Source of the DNA: Enterobacter sp. CC120223-11
GTDB taxonomy: Bacteria > Pseudomonadota > Gammaproteobacteria > Enterobacterales > Enterobacteriaceae
Reading direction: 5' to 3'
DNA: 64,000 nucleotides
Assembly (NCBI RefSeq): GCF_900215375.1
Contig: NZ_OBEF01000008.1
Span: 62,001 to 126,000, forward strand
Shown here: positions 62,901-64,000 of the stretch, piece after piece
Layout: every line of letters starts with the position of its first letter
How positions within the stretch are numbered: the stretch's first letter is position 1
The notes under the pieces: model-generated
Seen by the model: only the letters and a program-made list of their open reading frames with translations
The model's database searches: none
Told to the model about the DNA's origin: nothing
Position numbers and translations under genes: made by a program

Positions 62901-62955
62901 TTTTTGATCCTTTGGTCACATCGTCGATGGCGTGAACTTAACGCCGATGACAACT

Positions 62956-62971
62956 ACCATACAAGTATGAT
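62956..62971 (-). promoter_or_regulatory. RspR operator candidate before rspA
   Basis: ACCATACAAGTATGAT contains the palindrome CATAC-AA-GTATG, 56 bases before rspA. Its left half recurs before ydfI. FadR-type GntR proteins bind short palindromes of this size. Confidence 0.45.
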
Positions 62972-63022
62972 GATCAAAAAAGATTCACTGGATCACAAAA
63001 AAATAACATGGAGGGGGGAATT

Positions 63023-63048
63023 GCCCGGCCTTCCATTCGTGGCCGGGC
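63023..63048 (-). terminator. Hairpin terminating the MFS gene upstream of rspA
   Basis: GCCCGGCC and GGCCGGGC pair across a 10-base loop, 11 bases beyond the stop of the minus-strand MFS gene. The trailing sequence AATTCC has little T, so termination is likely but not certain. Confidence 0.55.
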
Positions 63049-63058
63049 TGAGGAGGGC

Positions 63059-64000
63059 TTACTCGATACGGTCTTTAACGATGAAGAAATAACAGAGCGC
63101 GCCGGTGAAGGTGACACAGGCGGCAATGACCAGCGCCAGGTTAAAGGAGTGCGTGGTATCAACTACCCAACCGGTAACAATGGGTGCAAAGGAAGCAAAG
63201 ACAAAGCTGCCAAAGTTCTGGATAGCCGCCACTGAAGCCACTTTCGTTTCCGCGACCATCACCTGCACCAGCCCCCAGGCGGAGGTTCCTGCAAAGTGAA
63301 CGCAGAATAACGCCATTGAAATGAAGGCCACGGCCTGCGCAGGAGAAGAAGATTGCACCACTAACAGCGTGCCGAGCGCAGAGAGGATAAGGCCCAGAAC
63401 AATGCAGGTTTTGCGTGTTTTAGCGAGGTCATAACCGCGACGCGCCAGGGCATCCACCACCAGGCCATTGGTCCACATGCCGACCGCCGCCGCCAGGAAA
63501 GGAATCGCCGCCACCCAGCCCGTTTTTGTGAGGCTGAAGCCCTGCTCTGCCTGTAAATAGCCCGGCAGCCAGGCGATGTACAGCCAGCCGGTGTAGTTCA
63601 CACCGGAAAAGCCCAGAATCATGCCCCAGGTGGTGCGACGCTTAAACAGCGCCAGCCATTCGCTGAAGGCCAGCTTCGGCCTGGCCTTCACGGGCGCGGA
63701 GAGATATTCCCGCTCGGTTTCATTCAGGCTGAACTGCGCGCGGTTGCGATACCAGGCGTACCAGCAGATGCCGACGAGAATCCCTGCCAGCCCTATCACC
63801 ACAAACATCGTGCGCCAGCCCCAGGCCAGCTGCATCACCACCAGCGCAGGCGGCGCAATCGCCTGGCCTATCACCGTTGATGAGTTAAAAATACCGAGCG
63901 CCGTGCCACGTTCCTTTTGCACATACCAGTCACTGATCGACTTTACGCCCGCAGGCATGAATGGCGCTTCACCAATGCCAAGCCCGATACGCAGTAGAAT
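63059..64000 (-). CDS. MFS transporter of the anion:cation symporter family, N-terminus outside window
   Basis: The last 313 residues are visible; the reading continues without interruption to the window edge (ILLRIGLGIGEAPFMPAGVKSISDWYVQKERGTALGIFNSSTVIGQAIAPPALV). GIGEAPFMPAG and W-x-x-K-E-R-G are typical of the ExuT/GudP/galactonate (ACS) group, which imports sugar acids. About eight helices are seen. It is the upstream neighbour of rspA on the same strand and, given the sugar-acid enzymes downstream, probably supplies their substrate. An internal ATG (63958) would start inside a helix and is not the real start. Confidence 0.9.
   Translation of the reverse strand: MLLRIGLGIGEAPFMPAGVKSISDWYVQKERGTALGIFNSSTVIGQAIAPPALVVMQLAWGWRTMFVVIGLAGILVGICWYAWYRNRAQFSLNETEREYLSAPVKARPKLAFSEWLALFKRRTTWGMILGFSGVNYTGWLYIAWLPGYLQAEQGFSLTKTGWVAAIPFLAAAVGMWTNGLVVDALARRGYDLAKTRKTCIVLGLILSALGTLLVVQSSSPAQAVAFISMALFCVHFAGTSAWGLVQVMVAETKVASVAAIQNFGSFVFASFAPIVTGWVVDTTHSFNLALVIAACVTFTGALCYFFIVKDRIE

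Noticed and set aside
1-64000. tRNA, rRNA, CRISPR arrays, insertion sequences, prophage or integron elements
   Set aside because: None seen on reading: no tRNA-like clover-leaf with CCA, no regular spaced repeats, no transposase or integrase reading frame.

Overview
This 64-kb window is chromosomal DNA from a member of the Enterobacteriaceae. The proteins are close to Escherichia coli ones but not identical, GC content is moderately high, and the gene order tam - yneE - uxaB - GGDEF gene - glsB - sad - yneJ - sotB - marC/marRAB - eamA - ydeE - mgtS - dcp - ydfG - rspR - ydfI - ydfJ - rspB - rspA follows the 34-36 min region of the E. coli map. Extra blocks (urea ABC transporter, purine catabolism, FtrA/rhodanese, NAD-type glutamate dehydrogenase) point to the Enterobacter / Lelliottia / Leclercia / Klebsiella side of the family. 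Genus is inference. I see no rRNA, tRNA, CRISPR array, insertion sequence or prophage.

Layout. 0-7 kb: a PLP aminotransferase cut by the window edge, a YncE-like beta-propeller protein divergent from a FhuE-like siderophore receptor with two Fur-box candidates between them, a methyltransferase remnant, and a TetA-like efflux pump with its TetR regulator. 7-13.5 kb: glutamate dehydrogenase, acetyltransferases, tam, a tiny membrane-protein ORF, bestrophin-like YneE, and a Fic protein whose gene is flanked on both sides by copies of one motif (TTCGGCTCA). 13.6-24.7 kb: uxaB, a GNAT, three successive GGDEF diguanylate cyclases, glsB, a chemoreceptor, sad and its LysR neighbour. 24.7-33.9 kb: two tandem PhzF-like genes, sotB, the marC/marRAB locus with its operator intact, eamA, ydeE, and an XRE/SDR divergent pair. 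33.9-40.3 kb: zinT under a perfect Zur palindrome, then urtABCDE behind a sigma-54 promoter. 40.4-46 kb: MetE-like protein, rhodanese, exported nucleosidase with a PurR box, FtrA, the 31-residue MgtS, a candidate MgrR small RNA, a possible small basic protein, and two small envelope proteins. 46-54.2 kb: dcp and the guaD-xdhABC purine-catabolic operon, also behind a sigma-54 promoter. 54.6-64 kb: ydfG, rspR, and the rsp/ydf sugar-acid locus, uninterrupted, with three MFS transporters.

How the parts work together. Iron (FhuE-like, YncE), zinc (ZinT) and magnesium (MgtS/MgrR) responses each show a recognisable operator (Fur, Zur, PhoP). Nitrogen scavenging is the second theme: guanine deaminase and xanthine dehydrogenase release ammonia and urate, UrtABCDE imports urea, and glutaminase and glutamate dehydrogenase act on glutamine and glutamate. 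The purine and urea operons both carry -24/-12 elements, which suggests nitrogen control. Hexuronate (uxaB) and sugar-acid (rspAB, ydfI) dissimilation form a third theme. No defence system or wholly new multi-gene system is evident. The most unusual signals are the repeated motif around fic, the sigma-54/inverted-repeat arrangement before guaD, the mgrR candidate with the small ORF beside it, the tandem PhzF pair, and the repeat inside the urt operon.
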